NCBI RefSeq assembly: GCF_003865365.1
Contig: NZ_RQVR01000003.1
Span: 62,001-126,000 of the forward strand
Length of the DNA stretch: 64,000 nt
Direction: 5' to 3'
Origin: Flavobacterium macacae
GTDB lineage: Bacteria > Bacteroidota > Bacteroidia > Flavobacteriales > Flavobacteriaceae
This document shows, piece by piece, positions 1-10,282 of this stretch. The notes below the pieces were generated by a model. That model had not been told where the DNA came from. It did no database searches and saw nothing but the letters and a program-made list of their open reading frames with translations. Numbering within the stretch: position 1 is the first letter of the stretch; every line of letters begins with the position of its first letter. The position numbers were made by a program, and so were the translations under genes.

Positions 1-2295
1 TTCAGGACAGAGATGAAAGGTGGTGTTGACCATAAAGATTTTTACAAGCTGAATATTTTCCACACGATTGATAAACAAAACAATAACGTGGTAGGGATCA
101 AGAAATCACAAGTAAATATCAAAGATTACATGTGGTTTTTAAACGAAGATGATGCAACGGATAACCGAATTGTTTTTGATAAAAAGCTAAAGAACTTCTC
201 GATCGAAAATATTTTGATGACGCATGACAACCAAAGGGTTGAATTGCAAGGAATTATACGCGACAGCACTTATAAAGACGTTAACTTGAGTTTTGAAGAC
301 GTAAGTCTAGGGAAGCTTTTGCCCACAATGGACAGTCTTCGGATTGCTGGAAACCTGAACGGAAGAATTGATTTTAAGCAAAATAAAAATGTATACCAGC
401 CGTCATCCTCGATAACCGTTGACAGTCTGCACGTCAATGAAATTTCCCTCGGAAACCTTTCTGTTGATATCAAAGGAAATGAAAGTTTGAATCGTTTCAG
501 CGTAAATTCTGTTTTAGAAAATGAAAATGTTGAAAATTTTATTGCCACCGGTGACATTGGCATTTTAAATAAAGAAACCCTTTTTGACTTAAATTTTAGG
601 TTCAATAAATTTAATCTTGGCGCGCTGAGCCCGTTGGGAGGAAATGTGATTTCAAAAATCCGGGGCTTTGCTTCCGGAACCGCCGGCTTTGCGGGAACTT
701 TGAAAAATCCGCAAATTGACGGCCGATTATTTTTGGATAAAGTGGGCTTAAAAGTACCGTACTTAAATGTCGATTATGAATTTGACGAGCGCTCGATCGT
801 GGATTTAACTGAAAATCAATTTAGATTTAATGACGCCAGAATGACCGACACAAAATATGGCACAAAAGGATTTTTGACGGGTAGCATCAAGCATCAAAAT
901 TTCAGAAACTGGGTTTTGGATCTCGATATAAAATCGGACAATCTCTTGGTTTTAGATACAAAAGATGCAGACGATGCCATTTATTACGGAACAGCATTTA
1001 TTGCCGGAGGTGCTTCTATTAAAGGACCTACGACAGGATTGCTGATTACGGTGGATGCTGAATCGAAAAAAGGTACCAATATTAAAATTCCGATAAGCAG
1101 TGCGTCTGGAGTAGGAAATAATTCGTTTATTACATTCTTGAGCCCGAAAGAAAAATACAACCAAGACAATGGAATTATTGCGCCAATTGTTAAAAACGCG
1201 GGGCTTGAACTGCAATTTAATTTAAAAGTAACGCCTGAAGCCGAAGTCGAGATTATAATCGATAAAAACACGGGCCACGCTTTAAAAGGAAAAGGTAACG
1301 GAGACATCCGTTTGGAAATAAGTACGCTTGGAAAATTCAATATGTTCGGAACTTTTGATGTTACCGAAGGAGAATACAATTTCAAATATGGCGGAATTAT
1401 TGATAAAAAATTCTCGGTTAGAAAAGGAAGCTCCATTTCTTGGGACGGAGATCCAATCCGTGCCCGATTAAACATTGACGCAGTTTATAAAACACAAGCA
1501 AATCCTGCCGTTTTGCAAGATAATGCTTCGTTTAACAGAAAAGTCCCGGTGGAAGTCATCATCGGCTTGACCGGAAACTTGACCAATCCAGAACCTGATT
1601 TTACAATTAATTTTCCAACGGTAAGTTCGGTCTTGAAATCAGAACTGCAAGTGCGTTTGGATGATAAAGATACGCGTGTTAACCAAGCGCTGTCTTTATT
1701 AGGTACTGGTAACTTCTTAAGTGCAGATAATGCAGGAACGGCGGTTTATGGCAGTTTGTTTGAAAGAGCTTCTGGGTTGTTTAATGACTTGTTTCAAGAC
1801 GAAGACGGTAAATTTACGGTGGCCCTTGACTATCAAATGGCTGACCGAACGCCGACGGCTGAAACCAATAGCCAGTTCGGTATTGCAATTTCCACTCAAA
1901 TCAGCGAAAGAGTTTCAATTGACGGTAAAGTGGGAGTTCCTGTGGGTGGCGTCAACCAATCGGTGATTGTGGGTAACGTGGAAGTAAAATATAGAGTTAA
2001 CGATGACGGAACTTTAAACCTTAGGGTTTTTAACCGTGAAAATGACATTAACTATATAGGAGAAGGAATTGGATATACGCAAGGAATTGGAGTTTCATAC
2101 GAAGTCGATTTTGATACTTTGCGCGAACTTTGGTTTAAAATATTCAATATTAAAACGCCAGAAGATAAAAATAAAGCTTCGGATGAAATTCCCGATTCTG
2201 ACCTTTCACCCGATTTTATCCAATGGACACAAGAACGAAGAAAGAAAACAGAAAATCCAAAAACCGAGCAATTAAGAGTTCCAGAATCAGAATAA
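1..2295 (+). CDS. tamB: TamB/DUF490 family translocation-assembly protein, 5' end missing
   Basis: C-terminal part (about 764 residues) of a TamB-type protein; full-length members are usually well over 1,000 residues. The frame is open from base 1, so the ATG at 13 is most likely an internal methionine and the gene begins outside the window. The sequence is a long run of beta-strand repeats rich in Asn, Asp and Gly, followed by the conserved DUF490 region in the last ~400 residues (blocks such as 'GLTGNLTNPEPDFTINFP' and 'VNQALSLLGTGNFL'), and ends in a short charged tail. TamB proteins span the periplasm from the inner membrane and work with an Omp85-family partner in outer-membrane assembly or lipid transport. 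No partner gene is visible here. The family call is firm; the role is inferred from the family. Confidence 0.88.
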   Translation, partial: FRTEMKGGVDHKDFYKLNIFHTIDKQNNNVVGIKKSQVNIKDYMWFLNEDDATDNRIVFDKKLKNFSIENILMTHDNQRVELQGIIRDSTYKDVNLSFEDVSLGKLLPTMDSLRIAGNLNGRIDFKQNKNVYQPSSSITVDSLHVNEISLGNLSVDIKGNESLNRFSVNSVLENENVENFIATGDIGILNKETLFDLNFRFNKFNLGALSPLGGNVISKIRGFASGTAGFAGTLKNPQIDGRLFLDKVGLKVPYLNVDYEFDERSIVDLTENQFRFNDARMTDTKYGTKGFLTGSIKHQNFRNWVLDLDIKSDNLLVLDTKDADDAIYYGTAFIAGGASIKGPTTGLLITVDAESKKGTNIKIPISSASGVGNNSFITFLSPKEKYNQDNGIIAPIVKNAGLELQFNLKVTPEAEVEIIIDKNTGHALKGKGNGDIRLEISTLGKFNMFGTFDVTEGEYNFKYGGIIDKKFSVRKGSSISWDGDPIRARLNIDAVYKTQANPAVLQDNASFNRKVPVEVIIGLTGNLTNPEPDFTINFPTVSSVLKSELQVRLDDKDTRVNQALSLLGTGNFLSADNAGTAVYGSLFERASGLFNDLFQDEDGKFTVALDYQMADRTPTAETNSQFGIAISTQISERVSIDGKVGVPVGGVNQSVIVGNVEVKYRVNDDGTLNLRVFNRENDINYIGEGIGYTQGIGVSYEVDFDTLRELWFKIFNIKTPEDKNKASDEIPDSDLSPDFIQWTQERRKKTENPKTEQLRVPESE

Positions 2296-2471
2296 CCTCT
2301 TTTTGGCCTGTTTTTTTTCATAGATTCCTATAATTTAATGAACATTTAGATACGATTCAAGAAAACTTATTAACGAAATCGTTTGAAACAGCTCCCGTTT
2401 CCTAAAATAATAAAAACCTGTGCTGATAAATGATATATGTTTGCTAATTTTACAATATTAATAGCAAATAA

Positions 2472-3458
2472 ATGTCAAAAACAATAAAAAAAATAGGTGT
2501 ATTGACTTCTGGAGGCGATGCTCCCGGAATGAATGCGGCTATACGTTCTGTTGTAAGAACCTGCGCTTTCCACGGAATTGAGTGCATCGGAATCTACCGC
2601 GGTTACCAAGGTATGATTGAAGGTGATTTCAAAGAAATGGGTCCCCGAAGCGTAAATAATATCATTAATAAGGGCGGGACCATCTTAAAATCTGCCCGCT
2701 CAAAAGAATTTACAACTCCAGAAGGAAGAAAAAAAGCATTTGACAACTTGACTAAGGTGGGAGTAGATGCTTTAGTAGTAATAGGTGGAGACGGAAGTTT
2801 TACAGGAGCAGAAATTTTCAATAATGAGTTTGGTTTTCCAGTAATGGGAATTCCGGGAACTATTGATAATGATATTTTTGGAACAAGCCACACTTTAGGT
2901 TATGATACTGCTTTAAATACTGTAATTGAGTGTATTGATAAAATTCGTGACACGGCCAGTTCACACAACCGTCTTTTCTTCGTAGAAGTTATGGGGCGTG
3001 ACGCGGGGCACATTGCTTTAAATGCGGGAATCGGAGCGGGAGCAGAAGAAATTCTGATTCCGGAAGAAGATTTAGGCTTGGACCGATTGTTAGAATCACT
3101 CCAAAAAAGTAAAGCTTCCGGAAAATCTTCAAGTATCGTTGTGGTAGCTGAAGGAGATAAAATGGGCAAAAATGTCTTTGAGCTTAAAGACTATATCGAA
3201 TCACATCTGCCAGAATATGATATCCGTGTTTCTGTGTTAGGACACATGCAGAGGGGTGGCGCGCCATCCTGCTTCGACAGGGTTTTGGCAAGCCGCTTGG
3301 GCGTAAAAGCCGTGGAATCTATTTTAGAAGGGAAATCAAACTTTATGGTTGGTATTTTAAAAGACGAAGTTACTTTAACTCCGCTAGAACAAGCTATAAA
3401 AGGACACTATCCAATCGATAGGGAATTATTAAGGGTGTCTGACATCATGTCAACATAA
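2472..3458 (+). CDS. pfkA: ATP-dependent 6-phosphofructokinase
   Basis: 328 residues, the normal length for bacterial PfkA. It phosphorylates fructose 6-phosphate to fructose 1,6-bisphosphate, the committed step of glycolysis, in the cytosol. The N-terminal nucleotide loop 'TSGGDAPGMN' is at residues 12-21, 'IGGDGS' at about 104-109, and the catalytic 'PGTIDND' at 128-134 with the presumed base Asp132. 'VEVMGRDAGH' and 'LGHMQRGGAPSCFDR' follow. The glycines in GGDGS and PGTIDND are the residues found in ATP-using enzymes; PPi-dependent enzymes normally carry Asp and Lys there. It lies about 115 bp upstream of gap on the same strand, so two successive glycolytic genes are adjacent. A start at 2472 gives the usual N-terminus. 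Confidence 0.97.
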   Translation: MSKTIKKIGVLTSGGDAPGMNAAIRSVVRTCAFHGIECIGIYRGYQGMIEGDFKEMGPRSVNNIINKGGTILKSARSKEFTTPEGRKKAFDNLTKVGVDALVVIGGDGSFTGAEIFNNEFGFPVMGIPGTIDNDIFGTSHTLGYDTALNTVIECIDKIRDTASSHNRLFFVEVMGRDAGHIALNAGIGAGAEEILIPEEDLGLDRLLESLQKSKASGKSSSIVVVAEGDKMGKNVFELKDYIESHLPEYDIRVSVLGHMQRGGAPSCFDRVLASRLGVKAVESILEGKSNFMVGILKDEVTLTPLEQAIKGHYPIDRELLRVSDIMST

Positions 3459-3533
3459 ACTATTTAAGGTTGGATGTTTAAAAGTGAGGAAATTTAAACA
3501 ACAGGCTTTACATTAAACAAACAAATTAAATAA

Positions 3534-4577
<1,044 letters not shown>

Positions 4578-4591
4578 TTTATAATTGACTG

Positions 4592-4622
4592 GTCCCGTCA
4601 TTCATTTGGCGGGACTTTTTTA
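4592..4622 (+). terminator. Rho-independent terminator after gap
   Basis: Stem GTCCCGTC / GGCGGGAC (8 pairs, one G-T) followed by a run of T residues, 14 bp after the gap stop codon. Confidence 0.85.
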
Positions 4623-4687
4623 TATACAATTATCAAAATCGCACACATTTCATATTTTTTTTGAAGCCAAACACAAAGAATTTTTTT

Positions 4688-4769
4688 AAGCCATATTCCC
4701 GCTTTCCGTTACAATCTTTTCTTTTTTTTCTTTAAAAAAAGAAAAGGATTTGCACTGCAATCGGGGCTA
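4688..4769 (-). repeat. Intergenic hairpin repeat, copy 1
   Basis: Read on the minus strand it starts with 'TAGCCCCGATTGCAGTG' and ends with 'GTAACGGAAAGCGGGAA'. In the middle is a perfect 13-bp inner stem (CTTTTCTTTTTTT at 4716-4728 with its complement at 4734-4746). The same end sequences (GCCCCGATT... and ...AAGCGGGAA) recur at 17535-17617 and 52258-52325, so this is a repeat family and not only a terminator. It lies between gap's own terminator and the next gene. Confidence 0.75.
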
Positions 4770-4836
4770 AAATCAATCTTTCGGCGTTTTTTAAACCATT
4801 TTCGCCAAGATTACCTAACAAACTAACTAACCAGAA

Positions 4837-5685
4837 ATGAAACTATTAGTAGACAGTGGTTCCACAAAAGCAGATTGGATTGCATTAGACGATAATGGCA
4901 ACAAACTCTTCACCACACAATCTTTAGGATTAAATCCTGAAGTCTTAGACAAAAAAGAAGTCTTGGAGCGTCTTGAAGACCGCTTCGATATTTATCAAAA
5001 CAGAAAAGCAGTAACGCACCTTTTTTTCTACGGGGCGGGTTGCGGGACCGACAGGATGAAAAATTTCTTGGCTTCAATTTTTAAGGAGTTTTTTCCAAAT
5101 GCAGAAATTGTAGTAAAAGAAGACACGTATGCGGCCGCCTATGCCACCAATCCGTCAAATGAGAAAGCAATCATTTCAATTCTTGGAACAGGTTCCAACT
5201 GCAGTTATTTCGATGGCGAAGAATTGCACCAAAAAATCCAGTCTTTAGGATACATGGCAATGGATGATTGCAGTGGCAACCGTTTTGGGCGTTCGTTAAT
5301 CCGTGCGTACCACTTTGGAAAAATGCCAAAGCATCTTGCCGAAGAATTTGAAAAAGAATACGATCTTGATCCAGATGTAATCAAGCAGCATCTTTATAAA
5401 GAACCAAACCCGAATGCGTATTTGGCCACTTTTGCCAAGTTTTTGATCCAGTACAAAGACGACGTCTTTATCAATGTTTTTGTCAAAAAGGCAATGCAGA
5501 AATTTGTTGACAATTACATCACGCAATTTGAAAATTGCCGTGAAATTCCGGTTCACTTTGTAGGTTCTATCGCTTTTTACTTGAGAGACGAATTAAAAAC
5601 GGTATTGGAACAAAACGGACTGATTTTAGGAAACGTGTTGCGCCGTCCAATTGATGGCTTGATTGAATACCACAAAGTAAACTAA
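4837..5685 (+). CDS. BadF/BadG-type ATPase, N-acetylglucosamine kinase-like
   Basis: 282 residues of the ASKHA sugar-kinase fold. The phosphate-1 loop 'LLVDSGSTKADWIALD' is at the very N-terminus and the second phosphate loop 'ISILGTGSNCSYF' is at about residues 109-121. 'GSIAFYLRDEL' near the end is typical of this group. Members phosphorylate amino sugars such as GlcNAc in the cytosol, and a role in recycling cell-wall amino sugars is plausible given the GH3 and amidase genes downstream, but the substrate cannot be read from the sequence. BadF-type activases of radical or dehydratase enzymes carry Fe-S-binding cysteines that I do not see arranged here, which favours a kinase. It stands alone between the hairpin repeat and a terminator. 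Confidence 0.8.
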   Translation: MKLLVDSGSTKADWIALDDNGNKLFTTQSLGLNPEVLDKKEVLERLEDRFDIYQNRKAVTHLFFYGAGCGTDRMKNFLASIFKEFFPNAEIVVKEDTYAAAYATNPSNEKAIISILGTGSNCSYFDGEELHQKIQSLGYMAMDDCSGNRFGRSLIRAYHFGKMPKHLAEEFEKEYDLDPDVIKQHLYKEPNPNAYLATFAKFLIQYKDDVFINVFVKKAMQKFVDNYITQFENCREIPVHFVGSIAFYLRDELKTVLEQNGLILGNVLRRPIDGLIEYHKVN

Positions 5686-5700
5686 GATATGATTACAATA

Positions 5701-5727
5701 AAAACCTGCTATTTGGCAGGTTTTTTA
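5701..5727 (+). terminator. Rho-independent terminator after the GlcNAc-kinase-like gene
   Basis: Perfect 9-bp stem AAAACCTGC / GCAGGTTTT (5701-5709 and 5716-5724) followed by T residues, 16 bp after the stop codon. Confidence 0.88.
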
Positions 5728-5754
5728 TGTCCAATTTTTTAAAATAACATTTAA

Positions 5755-5790
5755 TAAAAAAGGCTTTATCAATTGATAAAGCCTTTTTTA
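5755..5790 (-). terminator. Terminator of the lptD-ridA unit (probably bidirectional)
   Basis: Hairpin AGGCTTTATC / GATAAAGCCT with a short AATT loop, flanked by A on the left and T on the right. On the minus strand it lies just after the ridA stop codon. Confidence 0.85.
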
Positions 5791-5808
5791 TAGATTCAAA
5801 AATTTGGA

Positions 5809-6189
5809 TTATTTCATAGCAATCATAGAAATTTCTACATTCACATTTTTTGGCAATCCGGCTACTTGAACCGTTTCTCTGGCAGGAGCCGTTTTTTCGT
5901 CAAAATAGCTTCCGTAAACGGTATTTATCCTTGCAAAGTTGTTCATGTCCATAATAAAGATAGAAGTCTTAATTACGTTTTCAAACGTCATTCCAGCTTC
6001 TTCAAGAACTGCTTTCATGTTTTCCATTACCTGCTTGGTTTCGGTTTCAATATCGTCCAGAACCAATTCCCCAGTTTTAGGATCTAATGCAATTTGTCCT
6101 GAAGTAAAAAGGGTGTTTCCAAAAGCAACGGCTTGGTTGTAAGGTCCAATTGGTGTTGGTGCTTTATCTGTAAAAATTATTTTTTTCAT
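5809..6189 (-). CDS. ridA: RidA family reactive imine/enamine deaminase
   Basis: 126 residues, the normal length for RidA (YjgF/YER057c/UK114). RidA hydrolyses reactive 2-imino/enamino acids released by PLP enzymes such as threonine dehydratase, and so protects other PLP enzymes. The family block 'PIGPYNQA' is at 13-20, 'LFTSGQIALDP' at 28-38, and the C-terminal signature 'PARETVQVAGLPKNVNVEIS' at 102-121 holds the substrate-carboxylate Arg104 and the Glu119 expected of the active Rid subfamily. It starts only 10 bp after lptD ends and shares its terminator, so the two are probably co-transcribed, although no functional link is known to me. Confidence 0.95.
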   Translation of the reverse strand: MKKIIFTDKAPTPIGPYNQAVAFGNTLFTSGQIALDPKTGELVLDDIETETKQVMENMKAVLEEAGMTFENVIKTSIFIMDMNNFARINTVYGSYFDEKTAPARETVQVAGLPKNVNVEISMIAMK

Positions 6190-6199
6190 AGTAATTGTA

Positions 6200-8950
6200 T
6201 TAACGTAAAGTTCTATCCGGTTGATTTCTCTTGTCCCATTTGATGTCGCTCAGGATCGAAGATTTGATTCCGATAAAGAATCCCCAAGAAGTATAATCTC
6301 CAATCGGAACCCAGTTGAAATCCATTCTCCAGCTTAATAAATCTCTTTCAAAACGAAGTTGTGTAAAGGTTACACCGTTTTGAACAAAGTCATATCCGGT
6401 TGATACACCCACTTTCCAACGCGGTGTCAAATCAACATTTCCAGAAACCATTATTGAATTGTTTGTAATCGTGTTTTGGCGCCTATCATTTCCATAAGTC
6501 AAAGAGTAGGCAAGGCGAATGTCCCAAGGAATTGCGGCACTATACATTCCTGTTTTTTTCTCTGCTTCCTCAATGTCTTCATCATTAAATTGACTTGTTC
6601 TGTTGTCGCCAATGTCTCGTGCAGTACCAAATAAATCATCTTCGCGGCCACCATTTCTTAAACTTTGGTTTTTCAAAGGATCAGATTGGTCTTTTTTATT
6701 TGCTCCGTCTGAACTTGAAAAAGAATAATTGATCGTCAAGTTGGCGCTGGTCATTCTGAATAAACTTCCGCCATTGTCAATATTCCATTTATCGATAGTT
6801 CTGTTTGCGTTATCTAGAGCATACGGATTTAAAGTAGCTCCAAAATTCACATTCATCTTGTCTTTAAAAAGATTTGTTCCGGCACTAACTCTAATAGGTT
6901 GCAATTTTAACGAATCTGCATTTAAATTATAAGAAGTATCAAAATTCAAGCTGTTCAAAAGCATTACTTTTCTCGGCTCTGTTGCGGTACTGTCTTTGTC
7001 TGTAACCTTTGCTTCAAAAGTATTGTTTAACGAGAAGCTCACAATGTTTGACATGTTTTTTCCTGGAACTCCATAAATTCCGCCTTCAAAACGAGTATAA
7101 TCTTTTAGCATCGTTCCACTTCCGTCAGGATCATAAGTATCATAGTACTTTTCAAAACTTGGACGGTAAGAATAACTTACATTTGGTTTAATCAAATGTC
7201 TGATTGCTTGGATTTTTTTACCTTCTCCAAAATTAAATGTTCCGTAAATAGTTGTTCCAATAGAAGCATTTACACTATACGTTCTAAAAGCATCAAAACC
7301 ATTATTGTTAATCGTATCTAACTTTTGATCTGTTATATTGTATTTTTTATCAATTGTTTTCATGGTCCAAATTTCTTCATAATTTGCTCCGGTACTAACA
7401 CTGAAGTGTTTAAAAATTTTGAAATTGGTTGCAATTGGAATAGAGTGCTGCATTCCAATTCTTGCATCTCTAAACATTTGAGGTTTGAAAAATAAAGAAT
7501 CATTGGTTTGAATGTCATTTTTTGCATTCAGGTTGTATTGGAAATTGATGTTTTTGATAAATCCTTTTTTGGGTTCATCATCCGATGCAAAAGGATAAAT
7601 TCGGTCAACGCTACCTTGAAAAGTGGGTAACGTCATATTGATAGTCTGTGTCTGCGTATTCTGTGAATGTGTTGCTGTGATAGACATATTCACTTGAGGC
7701 ACTGTATTAAACGTTTTTGAATACGAAATAGAAGAACTCAATGTGTTATTTAACGCAGCTCCAATATTGGCTTGATTCATTGTTTGTTGGTAGTAACGGC
7801 TACTTCCTAAATTCACAGAGGCTGAAAATCTTGAATTCGGATTGGCTTTAGCATCCTGAGAATGTGTCCATTGAATGTTATATTGCGATGATTTTGCATA
7901 ATCAGGAAAGCCTCTTTCGCTTTGAATTTGATTTTCAAAACGAACGTTTACATTTCCTCTATATTTGTATCGCGCCGCATAGCTGGATTCAAAGCGCATG
8001 GCATAACTTCCGTTTGTATAATAATCTCCAAGAATTGCTAAGTCATAATTATCTGACAGAGCCAAATACAGTCCACCATTTTGTAAAGAAAATCCTTGTC
8101 TATTTGAATCACTGGGTGATGGCAATATTAGTCCAGAGGTACCTTTGTCAGACATCGGAAAGAAGGCAAAAGGAACTCCAAGTGGGGTTGGAACGTCAGC
8201 AATTACAAGATTTGTTAAACCAACAACTACTTTTTTTCCCGGAACAAATTTAAGTTTTCTAACATAAAAATAATATTCAGGATTGTCAATATCTTTTGAA
8301 GTTGTCAATTTGGCTTTGGCCATATAATAGACCGAATCGTTGATTTTTTTAGTTTTTTCGGCAATGATATTCATATCATTTTGTTTGGTTCTAGAATTCC
8401 AAACTAAAGCCTTTTTTGTAACCGTATTGAAACGAATAGAATCAGGTTCTATAATGTTACTACCTTGTTTAAATACAGGTCTTTGGGTGTAGTTACCTGA
8501 AGAATCTTTTATGCGGCCCGCATAGACTTCATTTTTTGAATAATCCATCACGATTATTCCTGCTTTTAATTCAAAATCTTGGTAATAAAGTTCGGCTTGA
8601 TTGTATAATGTCAAAAGTTTCTTCTTCTGATCCATCTTTTCATAATCCACCGCTTTACGTCTTACAATTCCTTCAATAGATTTTTTTTTAGGTTTTACCG
8701 AATCTAGTTTTGTAGAGTCTTGAGGAGTAACAAGATCCTCCATACCGATCGTTTTTGATACGGTGTCATTGGGTGTAATAACCTGTTTTTCAACAGGTAC
8801 TGTGATTGTTTTGGTTCTTCCTTCTTGAGAATAAAGCGGTGCACTTCCTATTGTTAGGAAAATTGCTGATAAAACGATATGAAATAAGTTTGTACGCAAA
8901 GGTTTAAATACTATTTTTGTAAAAATATGGCTCACTTTTTGACGTGCCAA
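6200..8950 (-). CDS. lptD: LptD-type LPS-assembly outer-membrane protein
   Basis: Up to 916 residues. An OstA/LptA-like beta-jellyroll lies at about residues 100-250, then the LptD barrel signature 'PLGVPFAFFPMSDKGTSGLI' followed by the block 'NYDLAILGDYY' and many Tyr/Phe-rich strands to the C-terminus. LptD inserts lipopolysaccharide into the outer leaflet with the lipoprotein LptE. The listed start is a TTG at 8950, which lies inside a TAAGTTTG promoter-like box. Two later in-frame starts are possible: GTG at 8935 and TTG at 8899. The last gives a clean signal peptide ('LRTNLFHIVLSAIFLTIGSA', cut near 'LYSQ'). The family call is strong; the exact start is uncertain. It is divergent from the amidase gene. 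Confidence 0.88.
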   Translation of the reverse strand: MARQKVSHIFTKIVFKPLRTNLFHIVLSAIFLTIGSAPLYSQEGRTKTITVPVEKQVITPNDTVSKTIGMEDLVTPQDSTKLDSVKPKKKSIEGIVRRKAVDYEKMDQKKKLLTLYNQAELYYQDFELKAGIIVMDYSKNEVYAGRIKDSSGNYTQRPVFKQGSNIIEPDSIRFNTVTKKALVWNSRTKQNDMNIIAEKTKKINDSVYYMAKAKLTTSKDIDNPEYYFYVRKLKFVPGKKVVVGLTNLVIADVPTPLGVPFAFFPMSDKGTSGLILPSPSDSNRQGFSLQNGGLYLALSDNYDLAILGDYYTNGSYAMRFESSYAARYKYRGNVNVRFENQIQSERGFPDYAKSSQYNIQWTHSQDAKANPNSRFSASVNLGSSRYYQQTMNQANIGAALNNTLSSSISYSKTFNTVPQVNMSITATHSQNTQTQTINMTLPTFQGSVDRIYPFASDDEPKKGFIKNINFQYNLNAKNDIQTNDSLFFKPQMFRDARIGMQHSIPIATNFKIFKHFSVSTGANYEEIWTMKTIDKKYNITDQKLDTINNNGFDAFRTYSVNASIGTTIYGTFNFGEGKKIQAIRHLIKPNVSYSYRPSFEKYYDTYDPDGSGTMLKDYTRFEGGIYGVPGKNMSNIVSFSLNNTFEAKVTDKDSTATEPRKVMLLNSLNFDTSYNLNADSLKLQPIRVSAGTNLFKDKMNVNFGATLNPYALDNANRTIDKWNIDNGGSLFRMTSANLTINYSFSSSDGANKKDQSDPLKNQSLRNGGREDDLFGTARDIGDNRTSQFNDEDIEEAEKKTGMYSAAIPWDIRLAYSLTYGNDRRQNTITNNSIMVSGNVDLTPRWKVGVSTGYDFVQNGVTFTQLRFERDLLSWRMDFNWVPIGDYTSWGFFIGIKSSILSDIKWDKRNQPDRTLR

Positions 8951-8955
8951 ACTTA
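8948..8955 (-). promoter_or_regulatory. Possible -7 box TAAGTTTG upstream of lptD
   Basis: Exact match to the Bacteroidota -7 consensus TAnnTTTG on the minus strand. A TTG lies upstream, but only 14 bp away, closer than usual for a -33 element. If this box is used, the TTG at 8950 cannot be the start codon. Confidence 0.35.
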
Positions 8956-9034
8956 CATATATTTTTTATCAAAAATAAGGAAATAACAAAATTATAACCA
9001 TAGGAATTTTATTAAATTTTAACTTTAACAAAAT

Positions 9035-10228
9035 ATGGACATACCCACTAAATATAAACAATCATTCGCTTTATTCGCCTGTTTTCTTTCAATTTCTGCT
9101 TTCAGCCAATCGGGTAATAATTTTAAAGTAACTCTTGATGCAGGTCACGGCGCAAAAGACTATGGTGCTATCAAAAATAATTTCGTAGAAAAAAACATCG
9201 CCCTTGCTGTTTCATTAAAGGTAGGAAAGCTTTTGGAGAAACAACCAAAAGTAGATGTAATTTACACTAGAAATTCAGATGTCTTTATTGAATTGGTTGA
9301 AAGAGCAAATATTGCAAATCATGCCAAATCAGATTTATTTGTTTCGATTCACTGTAATTCAAATGACAATTCGGAAGCTTTCGGCACAGAAACGTATGTA
9401 ATGGGTCTTACCAAAACGAAATCGAATCTTCAAGTTGCAAAAACGGAGAATGAGGTAATTACGTTAGAGCCAGATTATAAGTTGAAATATGCAGGTTATG
9501 ATCCAAAATCTCCAGAGTCACTAATAGGAATTACTTTAATTCAAGAAGAGAATCTGCTTCAAAGTATGTCTGTTGCCAGTGTGATCCAAGATAATTTTAA
9601 AATGCAATTGAATAGAAAAAGCAGAGGCGTGAAGCAAGCTCCGTTTATGGTTTTGCACAAAACGGCAATGCCTAGTGTCTTGATTGAAATGGGATTTATT
9701 TCGAACAAAAATGAAGGCGCTTACTTAAATTCAGAAGAAGGGCAAAATGAAATTGCAAAGTCAATTGCGGATGCTATTATGAATTATAAGAAAGAATATT
9801 TTGGCGGTACTTCTATCGAAAACAGAATTGATAAAGAAGCATTGCGTGTTGAAAAACCTAAGGAAGTTGTAATTCCTGCAAAACAGGATACGTCAAAAAC
9901 GGTTGCTGCAAAAACGACTGAATCTAAAAAACCAGAAGAAAAAAAGCCTGAAGTTAAGATTGAAGCCAATTCAAAAGGCATTTTGTTTAAAGTGCAGATT
10001 TCTGCAAGTGGTACAAAATTAGATTTGACACCAGGTAATTTTAAGGGATTAAAAAATGTATCTGTAATTTCAGAAGGAAATTTATATAAATACATGTATG
10101 GTTCTTCAGATAATTATGAAACCGCAAAACAGCAATTAGCAGAAGCCAAAGCAAAAGGATTCACTACTGCTTACTTAATTGCATTTAAAAATGGAAAAAA
10201 AGTCACTTTGCAGGAAGCATTAAAATAA
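9035..10228 (+). CDS. Secreted N-acetylmuramoyl-L-alanine amidase with SPOR-like tail
   Basis: 397 residues. An N-terminal signal peptide (about residues 9-25, cut after 'SAFSQ') exports it. The Amidase_3 catalytic domain (30-255) shows the zinc ligands His38 ('LDAGHGAKD'), Glu52 ('FVEKNIAL') and His106 ('SIHCNSN'), plus the catalytic Glu218 ('VLIEMGF'). It cleaves the amide bond between MurNAc and the stem peptide. A Lys/Glu/Pro-rich linker (about 270-312) leads to a C-terminal SPOR-like domain (about 316-397), which in this class binds denuded glycan at the division site. It heads a plus-strand run with the MCE-type gene 54 bp downstream, and it is divergent from lptD. Confidence 0.93.
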   Translation: MDIPTKYKQSFALFACFLSISAFSQSGNNFKVTLDAGHGAKDYGAIKNNFVEKNIALAVSLKVGKLLEKQPKVDVIYTRNSDVFIELVERANIANHAKSDLFVSIHCNSNDNSEAFGTETYVMGLTKTKSNLQVAKTENEVITLEPDYKLKYAGYDPKSPESLIGITLIQEENLLQSMSVASVIQDNFKMQLNRKSRGVKQAPFMVLHKTAMPSVLIEMGFISNKNEGAYLNSEEGQNEIAKSIADAIMNYKKEYFGGTSIENRIDKEALRVEKPKEVVIPAKQDTSKTVAAKTTESKKPEEKKPEVKIEANSKGILFKVQISASGTKLDLTPGNFKGLKNVSVISEGNLYKYMYGSSDNYETAKQQLAEAKAKGFTTAYLIAFKNGKKVTLQEALK

Positions 10229-10282
10229 TTTTGTGAAATCTTTTTGATTTTATTACTTAAATTTGTTTAAAAACACCAAGCT

